Below are positions 43,301 to 52,424 of a stretch of 64,000 nt of DNA, in pieces. Location of the stretch: assembly GCA_947646735.1 (NCBI GenBank), contig CANTFK010000001.1:62001-126000 (forward strand), written 5' to 3'. This DNA comes from Peronospora farinosa. Lineage: Eukaryota; Oomycota; Peronosporomycetes; Peronosporales; Peronosporaceae. Every line of letters begins with the position of its first letter. Within the stretch, counting starts at the first letter, position 1. Both the position numbers and the translations under genes were made by a program. The notes under the pieces are model-generated. The model searched no databases. It was not told the DNA's origin and was given only the letters and a program-made list of their open reading frames with translations.

Positions 43301-44141
43301 TAGCCAGTTTCACACAAGTTTGACGTGCATTCTCCAGCACCAAGGTCCTTGTATTGACTGCCTCCTTCTCTTGCTGCACCATGTTCTTATTCTCTGTGGT
43401 CGTCTCTACTACGACCGCCACGACGGCAGTTAAAAGTTGCTCAACACTAGAAGGATCGTTAACTGCCAGTCTAGAAAGCAGGACGGGGCCTATGGGCACC
43501 GCTAGAGCCTTGCAAACCACTGAATGAATGCTCATTGGATTCTCAATTGTTTTCTGCAGTGTTTGGAGCTTGGAACTGGCTAAAGTCTGTACTAAAATGA
43601 CTGCTATTTCTTCTTGGTAGATCTCACTGAAAAAGAGCTCACTGGACTCTAAACTTCCAGGAGCTGCAAGGAGCCATTCACACAGCACGATCATCACTCT
43701 GTCAGCTACTGATCCATTCTCAAAACGACGGAATGCAGGTCCTGAGTCACAAATTACAGCCGATTGAAGCTTGGATGGGGTCAAATTGACAAAAAATTGA
43801 GCGTATTGACGCCATTTCGACGCCTTTTCGACACGTAGAAGTGTAGTGTCCAAAGCCGTTGACTTGATAATTGTATGAGATGTAGCAGACACACGTCGCG
43901 AGCTCTGGAGACGTGTAAGAAGCGGTAGAAAAGGGGTCAAGAGAGTGTCAAGAGCTTCATTTGAATCGATCGTAGCGACGTCACAAAGGAAAGTTGAGAG
44001 ATCTCCATCGGCAAAGTCGGAGAGAAGATGCGAAGGAATGGATTCTGCTGTAGAGGGAGAAGAGAAGAGTTGAGTGGGCGTGGGGATGGGGATGGCCATC
44101 ACTACGTCACCGTCTGGCTCGCATGGCATTTTGCTGCTCAT
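40332..44141 (-). CDS. INTS2: Integrator complex subunit 2-like protein, 1269 aa
   Basis: Single open frame from ATG 44141. Alpha-helical (HEAT/ARM-like) throughout, with no enzyme motif. The best family clue is near the C-terminus: PRLLLAIHTQGYDATLVSTLVANVPAMKQL resembles the INTS2 segment in which a Pro-Arg-Leu-Leu, a QGY and a V-x-x-[VI]-P-[SA]-M follow each other. Length fits INTS2 (about 1200 aa). Integrator is a nuclear complex that cleaves nascent RNAs and attenuates RNA polymerase II. Low-complexity Ser runs (SSSSS, about 400-440 and 710-725) are present. The assignment rests on the C-terminal motif and size; another large helical scaffold remains possible. Confidence 0.6.
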   Translation of the reverse strand: MSSKMPCEPDGDVVMAIPIPTPTQLFSSPSTAESIPSHLLSDFADGDLSTFLCDVATIDSNEALDTLLTPFLPLLTRLQSSRRVSATSHTIIKSTALDTTLLRVEKASKWRQYAQFFVNLTPSKLQSAVICDSGPAFRRFENGSVADRVMIVLCEWLLAAPGSLESSELFFSEIYQEEIAVILVQTLASSKLQTLQKTIENPMSIHSVVCKALAVPIGPVLLSRLAVNDPSSVEQLLTAVVAVVVETTTENKNMVQQEKEAVNTRTLVLENARQTCVKLAKLTPLYAARLREKLSQQITSLHCAAMTFELLTTCTSREDGTVFMYQWLKRHGAPGSALRTYVQLASREAAVGKSEFQHNAAANVKKICSGVLDTLDGSNSSVSPYEMTAALGVCVGLHVLGSFMLNESERIRILQSLDKLATSSSSSRAISLAFVVVVLLWYPLTSALSKAPGQRDEHIKNAVTLSQQVLVSLFHAQEAGTGPLFVVSAVLFYTKVPALVPFLASVIGFDTDTCTASSTLTAGSGIQVQQTLRAEYLHVFGDVVLKPVLTESLLAREVLTFPPVVRVSALDAASSSELTLSGFHGLLCEKSFLRHHHAHRLENWLATQIDEQAALPVHPLLVSLLLEWVENYVMAFEYPISQTPRRLQLSIIPLRTTTLTKWLASPLLTRAFECSGGQEHELVWARGVLGLTYALQFNQRLRYATMVAGSKLSSLVSTSSVSSVSSISAPLGLGADLCVNYDLSAFPLRNIATQVLAHGDKGGIFEYVAPTLQKLMLEEHPQLFDALMASVPPCSTLQLLPLASSPLDSAERDLRNSWFRRRRKCGDVLGVRVVQSPVSWTAAHTLMIELQSAPIDVVMRELLVLVDGFLPFVVVSSQASSSLCRQAAAFCSQLAALYETRARREQGASIHLVMRLVHSLCFPDALWRHQQVPTHQGEAFQLLTYKQILEEPFRLVEDAHDGVFRQPALLRILHGLVRDVRAAANAYVFKRDPSLVPVEGMTGTTSTTASVQQHQLLQDCLLVHCFLKRLLALSSESSDEVVAEERCALLCTIVNELLAADGEVSSPPRLLLAIHTQGYDATLVSTLVANVPAMKQLWDYWMASTVSSSGSSLRSTAPATKPLMEFVADGSERDLAKWRFRLRVVLSLCAAHLSDNQQSTAMQQVLRVVWNKLRNGVGNSGESCAGYVNFLGEVLPWIVDACSQNADLSAELVHFLLKLQRQQQSGLSCNKGRDGGRLVASDTEGRPQEHRRLLEHVVNDTYASLLQQM

Positions 44142-44600
44142 GAGTTGAGGTTAACTATATGTGTGTAACACACAAATTATATATTTTTTGTTGCTTTTTT
44201 TAAAAAAAATTATGATTAAAGGTCAATTATTATTAGTATAAACGATTATTATTCGTATAAATGACAGTAAATACTTGACTCGTTCTATCACACTGTATCA
44301 ATTATCAGATGCTTATGGACGGATGCATAGACAAAATATTGTGAATCCAAACCTTTGTAACTTGTAAATTATTGCATTTACGACCACAGTGTGCACGCAT
44401 AAGTAACAAATACAGGCATCTGTTGTTATCAGGTTTAACTGATTCTGTAGTTAATGGTCAGCACATGAAGAACCTCAAACTTGAAAAAGTTGCGCAGACG
44501 AATTGGCTTCGAATGGACACAAATTCACTCGGAACCCATCAGTATCGACAACATCTCGTACGGTCTCGTACATCTCCCGAGTAAGCAAATGATTGAAAAG
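44142..44600. other. intergenic, AT-rich
   Basis: Promoter side of the Integrator-like gene; its first ~150 bases are very AT-rich (TATATATTTTT, poly-A/T runs). No gene seen. Confidence 0.45.
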
Positions 44601-44604
44601 CCGC

Positions 44605-44960
44605 TATGATGGCCAATGCGCACAACTTCATCACGCCGTTTACGGACGGCTACAACACACAGATGGGCATGAACGTGCCCATCTAAAAAATTTCCAGCAA
44701 TTTGTTGCTGAACGAAGCCACGAGCTCGCTGGACTTGATGAGCGAGAAGATAGTGCAGAAGATGCGGCACAAGGTGGTGGCGTTTAAAGCGGCCATCGAC
44801 GATTGTAATTGCTCATCGACTGTCGACAAATCAACGTGCTAAAAAATCTGCATCGCAGATGGTCTCAATATTGCAAAGCGGGCACACGCTGCAGTTAAAT
44901 GGCAATTACCAACTTGATGAAGTCAGCAACTGCTTGATTGGCAACTTGACAGAAACTCCT
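44605..44960 (+). pseudogene. relic of an ABC-transporter nucleotide-binding domain (ABCB/MDR type)
   Basis: Three NBD landmarks appear in order but in different frames: MANAHNFITPFTDGYNTQMG (44611-44670; the Q-loop-to-signature segment), LLLNEATSSLDLMSEKIVQK (44702-44760; Walker B/D-loop, usually LLLDEATSALD), and TIVIAHRLST (44797-44826; the H-loop). The ABC signature is lost, stops intervene (TAA at 44685), and Asn replaces the Walker B Asp. Only the last quarter of such a gene is left. Confidence 0.7.
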
Positions 44961-44964
44961 GTCA

Positions 44965-46626
44965 TTAAATCTTATGCGTAGTGGCGCTGATCAAAGCTTC
45001 GGGGTTCTCCTCGCAGAAGACAGTGTAAATGCGCTTCGAGAGAGCTCGCTGAATTCGAGCATCATGCAATTTGTCAGCGACAAGATCCTGTTTCTGTGTA
45101 CGCGACAAATTTGGGTCACGATACGCTTGCATGAGGCTGTCGAATGTGGGGAAATGGTCAAGAAGACATTGCGCTTTCTCCTCACTCACACCTGGAATTA
45201 CTTGGAGCATTCGTAGCCAAGCATTCGCACACGCACTTGCCGTGGCCCCTGTGTGGGTTACTCGAAATGAGTTATACCGAGGTACGGCCTCCAGGGATTC
45301 CTCAAGGGCAGATGCACGCGATGATGCAACCACCAACTCACGAGTAAGCAAAGCAATGTAGTTTGCCGTAGCATCAAGGTCAGACGTGAACTTTGTATGT
45401 ACGCCTACATCCATGAACAACTGAAATGCCACCTCATGTAGGTCCGCGAAAGTGGTCATGGGAAAAGTGGTTCTTGAAGTTTTATCCAAGGTAGATCCTT
45501 TCTTTTGCGTTTGTCGCTTTTTTAGTTCAATCAGCGCATGGTCCATGCCTTCCACAATGATAAAGAACTTGCTAGACTCTTCATCGAATCGACGAGGTAT
45601 CTCAACCCCAAGTTCCGTCTTCGGTATCAATGTTTTAAGGTACTGTACGGCACCAATCAATTCCATATAGCTCTTCATCTGAAGCAATTTAAGATATACA
45701 CCCGCTTCGTAGTATATTGCACATGAATAATAAGAAGTACCACTTCCTCGTCGTTCCCATCGAAGTACTCCTGGCAGTATGCAATTCAGTGCAGTGGCCA
45801 CTGTAAAAGGCACTGGTTTACCATTATACACATGACTTTTTAACGCGTCTCGAATTGTTTCTCCTGCTACCGACGTATCTAACGATTTTTCCATCTGCAC
45901 GACCGCAATCACATCAGCCGCACCTCTACCTTTACCACCTGCTGCCCTATAAGACAGAGCTCCTGTTGTTGAGTCAGCAGGAGCCTTAAACGAATCAGCA
46001 GCAGCAGTAGTAGTGGTAGTAGTAGTAATATCCGTAGAAGTAGTAGTAGTACTTGTCGTCTCGGTCGTCTTTCTTAATGTTTCAAAATGTAAATCTTCGA
46101 GCTTTCCTGACAGTCTCCTCGCTTGTTTTTCTTCGCTTTGTATTCTCTCATCTTCGAAAATTTGTCGTCGCGTAGTTGATGGCAAATTTGGCGACACTTT
46201 TTTTGGAGAAGAAGAAACAAGTGAATGTTCTGTATCAGATGAAAGAAAATATACAAAAGGAGGTGGACACTCGGATGGCGAGTACGAGAATGAAATTTCG
46301 TCCTGCTGTTGTTCGTCTTCTACTTCAATTGTTTCTTGTACTGGAGCACACATTGTGCTATTTGGTAGAGAGTTCGATCGACATAATGACGAGGGCGACG
46401 TGGTCAGGTCTACAACAGAAGGATTAATATTCTGCTTTCGTTTTTTAGCTGGAGGGGAATTTCGAGGAGGTGTTATGAGCTCAATTACTTCAATCGAGAC
46501 GTTTTTCTTCGTGTGATTGGTAGTCGGGATACCCAACTCTATTAGCATTGCATCCAATGCATGATCGTCTTCGTCTTCTTCGATGGAATCGCGAGAGTGA
46601 GAGCATTTCTTAGCTACGGTGTTCAT
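44965..46626 (-). CDS. EME1: EME1/MMS4-like partner of MUS81 endonuclease
   Basis: 553 aa from ATG 46626 (MNTVAKKCSH); a longer in-frame start at 46710 gives a hydrophobic extension without sense. MUS81-EME1 cuts branched DNA at stalled forks and Holliday-type junctions. Seen: a disordered N-terminus with a basic AKKRKQ and a (Thr/Ser) run, an ERCC4-like fold from VIAVVQMEKSLDT to FFIIVEGMDHALIEL, and a C-terminal helix-hairpin-helix pair (LQVIPGVSEEKAQCLLDHFPTFDSL). The GDxnERKx3D nuclease signature is absent, as expected for the non-catalytic partner; MUS81 itself would carry it. The adjoining THTGATASACANAWLRML is a recognisable EME1 stretch. Confidence 0.83.
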   Translation of the reverse strand: MNTVAKKCSHSRDSIEEDEDDHALDAMLIELGIPTTNHTKKNVSIEVIELITPPRNSPPAKKRKQNINPSVVDLTTSPSSLCRSNSLPNSTMCAPVQETIEVEDEQQQDEISFSYSPSECPPPFVYFLSSDTEHSLVSSSPKKVSPNLPSTTRRQIFEDERIQSEEKQARRLSGKLEDLHFETLRKTTETTSTTTTSTDITTTTTTTAAADSFKAPADSTTGALSYRAAGGKGRGAADVIAVVQMEKSLDTSVAGETIRDALKSHVYNGKPVPFTVATALNCILPGVLRWERRGSGTSYYSCAIYYEAGVYLKLLQMKSYMELIGAVQYLKTLIPKTELGVEIPRRFDEESSKFFIIVEGMDHALIELKKRQTQKKGSTLDKTSRTTFPMTTFADLHEVAFQLFMDVGVHTKFTSDLDATANYIALLTRELVVASSRASALEESLEAVPRYNSFRVTHTGATASACANAWLRMLQVIPGVSEEKAQCLLDHFPTFDSLMQAYRDPNLSRTQKQDLVADKLHDARIQRALSKRIYTVFCEENPEALISATTHKI

Positions 46627-46979
46627 TATTCTTATAATTATAAAAATGACATTATCAAGTGAATTTGTGAGTAACATACAGATATCTATATTTTTATAAG
46701 CAAAAGTCACTTTGGCAGGTCTCCCTCCGACAAGTTATAAACGGACATTTCCATAACTGGACAGAGGTTTACCTTATCGGTTTGGAGCCTAGCACCTACA
46801 ATGATATTCTTGACAGAGGTTTTTCATTAGGTTTATCACTAGGATTTCTACGAGGCTCGTTACGTATACAAAATCAACTTGCTTGTGAGCGGTGGCTACA
46901 TGGCGTACACCAGTACAACTTCGTGTCAAAGCTCCAACAAAGCGCTGCTATCTGCTTGTCTTTTATATTTCTGCTGCAG

Positions 46980-47828
46980 CTAGAACTTGCCGCCTGTAAA
47001 CACGTTGATTGCGTACGAGAACGCAGCAAAACCTGCACAGCCAAGACATTGCGCTTGAAATCCCTGACCTGCTGCCAGTGCTGCACCCGTCGCACAACCC
47101 GCCACCAACTCGTTGCCCACGTCGTGGCGTCCGCGAATCTTCTCAGACGCGCACTCCAATCCCGAAAACATGGCTACACCGAACAAAAACATCAATGATC
47201 CAATACATTAAGACTCATTGCAATTATGCATACCCAGTCTCATCAGGTGTACAATTTACCTGAAATGACAAGAAAGTTGTTGCCCCAGTAGCGGCATTTG
47301 CCCGCTGTAACTCGCCAAGATCCCGCCATCTGCTCAAATTAGTCATTAACTTCATAGCTCTTACAAAAACGTCATACATTAATCAACGTACTGACTCGCG
47401 CCATGGTACTTTTGGTAATTCTCTCTGTCCCGGAAGTGGTATCGGTGGCGTGATTCCTTCGTAGCTGCCCAGTACCAATCCAAATGCATTGCCCATAATG
47501 TACCCTATATCATCAATACACAACAAATTTTGAAATTCAATATGTAATATTTACTTTTATTGTAATATTTGTATGAAAGACACCTACCCATAGACGCGGA
47601 AATAAAGAATTTACCCATGCACGACTCGGTGATGGGGTTGGGCTGTTGCCATTGTAGAATTTGTGGAGGATACGCGGGTAGAAACGGGTGAACGCCTACT
47701 GTGTTATACAGCAGATGCATATTAAGAAAACTGCGAGGAAACAAGAAAGGATTCGGCGGTTTCTCTTTGCTCAAGTCCTCAACGTGCACGCCCAACTGGG
47801 CATTGGCATCATTAGCACTTGACGCCAT
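46980..47828 (-). CDS. TIM22: TIM22 - mitochondrial inner-membrane translocase subunit, four exons
   Basis: Model: exon 1 47828-47588, exon 2 47504-47392, exon 3 47329-47260, exon 4 47173-46980; introns 83, 62 and 86 nt; donors GTAGGT, GTACGT, GTAAAT; all phases match; 205 aa. TIM22 inserts carrier proteins into the inner membrane. Seen after joining: ESCMGKFF then GNAFGLVLGSY (first helix), a WRES motif, SWRVTAGKCRYWG, then AMFSGLECASEKIRGRHD with the family's E-C-x-x-E-x-x-R, and a Gly/Ala-rich last helix pair. This fits the Tim17/22/23 family with four helices; length and the Cys in the first helix favour Tim22. It shares a 177-bp promoter region with the carboxypeptidase gene. Confidence 0.85.
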
Positions 47829-48005
47829 TAAAACACAAAATGGTCAAAATCTGTGCACTGATTGGTCCATTCCGAGACCCACTCATCTGTAGCTGACATT
47901 TATAGCCAATCATCTGTTGTATTGTTTATTTTTTTAGTTTTAGCCAGTTAAAAATGTGATAGCGAGGACACAGAGAATAGTATCAGTCTATAAGAAGGTG
48001 AGAAA
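47829..48005. promoter_or_regulatory. short shared promoter, TIM22 (-) and carboxypeptidase (+)
   Basis: 177 bp between divergent start codons. CCAAT-type sequences (GATTGG at about 47860, ATTGG on either strand, and GCCAATC at about 47904) may be CCAAT-box sites. Inferred from spacing and motif only. Confidence 0.4.
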
Positions 48006-50447
48006 ATGATGCCACTGTCGACTCCTTTGGCGAGTTTACCGCCCGACCACAGTGATTTTAATGCTTACGAGACATTGGAGACCAACTCTGACGCTTACGG
48101 GACATTTAATGGACGCGTAATGCCCGATACTGATGAGAAATCCCACGTTTTCATCAGATTCTGGCGCTCACTGGGCTTTGCAGCGCTTTTGGTTGTGTTA
48201 ACAAGCTACATGCTTTTCCAGAGCTACAATGATCCAGTTAATGGTAAAGTACTAGACGTTACAAGGTTGAAGAGTCCTCAAGTGGTATCTGGAGTGGCCC
48301 ACAAGAGTACAAACGACGTGGTAGATCATATGACGACGCTCAGTCAGACGAATGAGAGTGATGGATTTTCCAAGTTTGAAAGAACGTTCTTAAAAAATGT
48401 CAATACGATGAAAATTCGGAAATTTCATGGCACTTATGCCAGTGTGCCTCATCCAGCAGGTAGTTCTCAGGACTATCAGACGGCGTTATTTACTGCAAAG
48501 CAATTGGAGTCATTTGGAATCAAAACAGAGATTATGGAGTATTATCCGCTGCTTTCTTTGCCGATTCACCGCCATTTGAGTATTCTGTCGCCGTCTACAG
48601 CGGTGAGGACGTTGAATTTGACGGAAGCTTCTATTCCCGGGGACGCATGCACGAGCAATAAAGATGCACTGCCTCCGTATCTTGGATACTCTGACTCGGG
48701 CAATGTCACGGCATCTGTAGTGTATGTGAATTATGCCAGACCTGTGGACTTTCAGTGGTTGAAAGACAATAATGTGACGTTGGAGGGCAAGATTGCGTTG
48801 GTGCGGTATGGAAGCAACTTTCGTGGATTAAAGGTGATGCTGGCGGAGCAACATCGGATGGCTGGTGTTTTGATTTACTCGGATCCATTAGATGATGGGT
48901 ACGCACAGGGGCCGGTGTATCCGGAAGGTCCGTGGCGACCGGAGGGATCGTTCCAACGTGGATCGTTGCAATACAACTCCATTTATGGTGGCGACCCACT
49001 TACCCCAGGCTACCCATCTCTACCTGGCGAGCCTTACTTGAGCAAGAAAGAGTGTAAAACGATTCCACATATTCCGGCGCTTCCTCTTTCGTACGGTCAG
49101 GCTCGGTATATTCTCGAGTCGCTGGGTGGTAAGAAGGTGCCTGAGACTTGGCAAGGCGCTCTCAAACTTGATAATGGCGCTTACTTTGTGGGTGATGATG
49201 AAGCTACGGTCCTAAATATGGATGTGGCAATGGACAATAGTATTGGACCTATCTGGGACGTCATCGGTACTATTGAAGGCACAAAGGAGCCCGACCAGAT
49301 GGTTCTGATTGGCAATCATCGCGATGCGTGGGTATGCGGAGCTGTGGACCCATCTAGTGGGTCAGCTGTCATGCTGGAGATAGCTCGTGGGCTGGGTGAC
49401 TTGCTGAAAGATGGCTGGAAGCCCCGTCGCACCCTTGTCATCGCTTCTTGGGATGGCGAGGAATTGGGCTTGCTTGGTAGCACCGAGTTTGCAGAGGACC
49501 ATGCTGAGCTGTTGAAGAAGCAGGGTGTAGCGTATATCAATGTAGACAATGTGGTTGGCCCCTTCGTGAGCTCAGGAGGTACACCATCGATAGCAAAGTT
49601 CCTGCAGGAAACAGCCCAGCTCATTCCAGGCAACCCATTTTATGGCGTTGATGTGCAAGATAGCTTGTACGAGCAATGGGTGAGCCAGACTGCTATTCGA
49701 CGGTCAAGCCTTGCAGCTGGCGCCGATGATGGCACTCTAGCTCCGGACCACCTCATTCAGTTTTTAGGCTCCGGCACAGATTTTACGGCCTTCTATCAGC
49801 ACCTCGGTATTATCTCGGCCAATCTGGGCTACACTGTCGGTAGTGCGATGTATGGCACGTATCACAGCACCATGGACAGCATTTCGTACGTGGAAACTGT
49901 GGGTGACCCACACTACGCAACGCAGACTACGATGGCGAAGTGGTGGGGGCTCATTACGCTACGCTTGGTGGACAACGTTATCGTACCGTTCGATTTTTCT
50001 ACTTACGGGCTTGTAATGCAAGAAGGCCTTGCCGGCTACGAGAATATAACGGCAGCTATGGGACGCACTATTGACTACTCTGCACTTCACGAAGCGATTG
50101 AAACGTTCAGCAGCAATGCTAAGGTCTTTCAAGCGCATGTTAGTGAGTGTACCCAGAAGGATACCATGAAGCAAGAGAGCTGCAAGTCGGAGGCGGAACG
50201 TCACTTCTGGAATGAAAAACTTGTGAGTCTCGAGCGCTTTCTGATCTCGGACACTGGTCTTCCTCACCGACCGTGGTTCAAGCACATGATCTTTGGGCCG
50301 GGCTTCTACGAGGGCTACAAGGGAGTTGCATTCCCGGGAATCTCGGACAGCATCGTGTTCGAGGATGATAACGCTGCAATTCAAGCCCATGTGAACGATG
50401 TCACCGCAGTCATCAATATAGCGGCGGCGTATCTTACATTCGCGTAG
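48006..50447 (+). CDS. glutamate carboxypeptidase II-like M28 metallopeptidase, type II membrane protein
   Basis: Intronless, 813 aa. Cytoplasmic tail 1-55, one membrane helix about 56-72 (SLGFAALLVVLTSYMLF), then a PA domain (about 205-390) inside the M28 fold and a C-terminal dimerisation domain. The zinc site is complete: His438 (IGNHRDAW), Asp448 (AVDPSSG), Glu485/Glu486 (WDGEELG), Asp514 (NVDN) and His620 (TYHSTMDS), spaced as in human PSMA/NAALADase. It should remove C-terminal Glu or similar residues from peptides or folate-like substrates at the cell surface or in an endomembrane lumen. All catalytic residues present. Confidence 0.93.
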   Translation: MMPLSTPLASLPPDHSDFNAYETLETNSDAYGTFNGRVMPDTDEKSHVFIRFWRSLGFAALLVVLTSYMLFQSYNDPVNGKVLDVTRLKSPQVVSGVAHKSTNDVVDHMTTLSQTNESDGFSKFERTFLKNVNTMKIRKFHGTYASVPHPAGSSQDYQTALFTAKQLESFGIKTEIMEYYPLLSLPIHRHLSILSPSTAVRTLNLTEASIPGDACTSNKDALPPYLGYSDSGNVTASVVYVNYARPVDFQWLKDNNVTLEGKIALVRYGSNFRGLKVMLAEQHRMAGVLIYSDPLDDGYAQGPVYPEGPWRPEGSFQRGSLQYNSIYGGDPLTPGYPSLPGEPYLSKKECKTIPHIPALPLSYGQARYILESLGGKKVPETWQGALKLDNGAYFVGDDEATVLNMDVAMDNSIGPIWDVIGTIEGTKEPDQMVLIGNHRDAWVCGAVDPSSGSAVMLEIARGLGDLLKDGWKPRRTLVIASWDGEELGLLGSTEFAEDHAELLKKQGVAYINVDNVVGPFVSSGGTPSIAKFLQETAQLIPGNPFYGVDVQDSLYEQWVSQTAIRRSSLAAGADDGTLAPDHLIQFLGSGTDFTAFYQHLGIISANLGYTVGSAMYGTYHSTMDSISYVETVGDPHYATQTTMAKWWGLITLRLVDNVIVPFDFSTYGLVMQEGLAGYENITAAMGRTIDYSALHEAIETFSSNAKVFQAHVSECTQKDTMKQESCKSEAERHFWNEKLVSLERFLISDTGLPHRPWFKHMIFGPGFYEGYKGVAFPGISDSIVFEDDNAAIQAHVNDVTAVINIAAAYLTFA

Positions 50448-50720
50448 CCAAAATCGAGCACGCAAATTGGAAAATCGTGATGATGTATGAGTGCAAGAGC
50501 GTGAATCAAGAGAGTAACTGAATGAAAGCAGAAACGAGATAGCTTGGTATAGATGTTGGATAGTACAAGTACGATTGAGTGTGCTGTAGTCCAGCTTCAA
50601 ATCGCTTTAACGGCTTCAACTTGCGCTAGTTCCTGTCCCAACACACGAAGACAAAAAATTTGGGCATTATCCATTTGCTACGAAGCTAACAGAGTGGTAA
50701 CCAAGTTTGGTCAATTTGCA

Positions 50721-51173
50721 ATGGTGTCTGAGAGTGTTAAGGTGTATGTGGCGTGCACTTCGGTGCTCTATCTCAAGTTCTTAATGGCCACTTTGATCCA
50801 AGGCATGAAAAAGTATTCCGTTGGTGGACGTCCTCCTGAAGATATGAAGATCTCGACAGCTAAAGTCAAGCAAACCTTTGGCTTTGACAAGACTAAAGAC
50901 GTCAAGACCCTCGAGTCTTCCAAGCGCTGGGGAGGTATTGTTATGAACGATCTCGAGTCCATTCCTTTTGGTCTCTTAATCTTTGGTGCAGGCATTATGG
51001 TTGGAGCTAATTCTATCATTCATTATCGTGCAATGATCGCGTTTACGACCGTGCGTTGTTTACATACGTATGCTTATGCGAATGCGATGCAGCCAATGCG
51101 TGGGTTGTGTTATGGCGTGGGGGTGATGGCTACACTGATTGGGCTGGGCAATGCTCTTAGCGCAATTTTCTAA
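50721..51173 (+). CDS. MAPEG-family membrane protein (microsomal GST/prostaglandin E synthase type)
   Basis: 150 aa from ATG 50721; the frame is open further upstream but those 56 codons lack features, and 150 aa is the usual MAPEG length. Four hydrophobic helices; the family motif is RWGGIVMNDLESIPFGL (normally R-x-x-x-N-x-x-E-x-[IV]-P), and a second Arg/Tyr-rich stretch is VRCLHTYAYANAMQPMRG. MAPEG proteins use glutathione to conjugate or isomerise lipophilic substrates in endomembranes. Follows the carboxypeptidase in the same direction, 273 bp away. Confidence 0.85.
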   Translation: MVSESVKVYVACTSVLYLKFLMATLIQGMKKYSVGGRPPEDMKISTAKVKQTFGFDKTKDVKTLESSKRWGGIVMNDLESIPFGLLIFGAGIMVGANSIIHYRAMIAFTTVRCLHTYAYANAMQPMRGLCYGVGVMATLIGLGNALSAIF

Positions 51174-52009
51174 GTTTGGTGATATTTGGCTTGACAGCCT
51201 TTTCCACCGGTATGAAAAGGTTTACAATGGTGATTAAGACAATAGTCAAATATGAAACGGTATTTGAAGAAGATTATAAACATTTTCTGAGTTTTGTTCT
51301 GAATGGTCTAATTAAAGCAATTGTGGCTCCCATAAATGTAGCTCGGTTTTCACAATCCTCAGTCAGAAATTTTTCAGAAACTTTTTGACTATAAACCCCT
51401 TCGCATCCAAAATCGGGCCTAAAATGACGAAAAGAAACCATGTGGCTATGTACTATCATGACAATGGTAAAATCGAGCTGAACACGAGGTGCTAAAGATT
51501 AGCGTATAAATTTTTCTTAAAACTCAATTAAATCTTAAAAAAAGAAACCGTTTATAATCTTGCCTTATAATATTTTACGTGTCATCCATTAAATAGTTCG
51601 GTATATTAAGATTATAATTATATCTGGTGTAGGGTACTTAGGATAGAATTTATTCTCAGATCACAAAGCTAGATAAAGTTTAGTTCACATTTTGAGAAAG
51701 ACTTGTTGATTAATGAAGTGGATGTTGTTTAAGAAGTAAATGATAAAAGTCAAAAGGTGAGTATATTATGCATGCACAGATAGCTCTTTCTTACTCCTAG
51801 AGCTTACCTGTCCTGTGCCCCATGTGCTTCGCACGGTCGTTTTCTCAAATATTTCTTGATTGACACATATTCACCGCGCCGGAAACTCACATGGGGTTAA
51901 AAGTTATCACCTATCACAGGTTGTCAAGCGTTCAAGCGTCCACGTTAAGACCTGTTACAGGAAAGGCTCAACATAACCTGATTGTTTGTAATTTTGACAA
52001 CGTGACATT
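51174..52009. other. intergenic, AT-rich
   Basis: 3' flank of the MAPEG gene and left flank of the copia element. No gene supported. Confidence 0.5.
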
Positions 52010-52271
52010 TAGGACGAAGAGAGACGGACGCCACATGAGACAACCAAGATGTCATGGGGATGGGACCGGTAGAGACGGTCGGCATGTGGGACCAGCATGT
52101 GAGACGTGCGGACTGGACGCACGCCATCTGCAGCTTGACCTGGTCAAGTTGCACTGCAGGAAGATCACATGGTGGATGGAGTAAAAGAAAGAAGTCATCA
52201 CTCAATATATTTCACTTTTTTACTATCTGCTACATTTGCACGAGTTCAACTACGAGCACAGCTTTCTAACA
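52010..52271 (+). repeat. left LTR of the copia element
   Basis: Matches 54023-54286 along its whole length; GAGAGACGGACGCCACATG is shared exactly. Confidence 0.8.
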
Positions 52272-52424
52272 GGTAATGAGCCCAAAGCTACGTGTTGACG
52301 GCGCAGCCCAAGAGGGCAAACCCGCTGTGGCAGTTGATGGTCATGTTACGACCGAAGACAACTAACGGAAAGGTAAGTCATGTTTCATTGTTACACGACA
52401 GTAAGACATTAGACATTAGAAACT

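Noticed and set aside
46013..46516. 167-codon plus-strand frame
   Set aside because: Val/Ser-rich shadow of the Thr/Ser-rich N-terminus of EME1.
49959..50600. 213-codon minus-strand frame
   Set aside because: Overlaps the end of the M28 peptidase gene on the other strand; no recognisable features.
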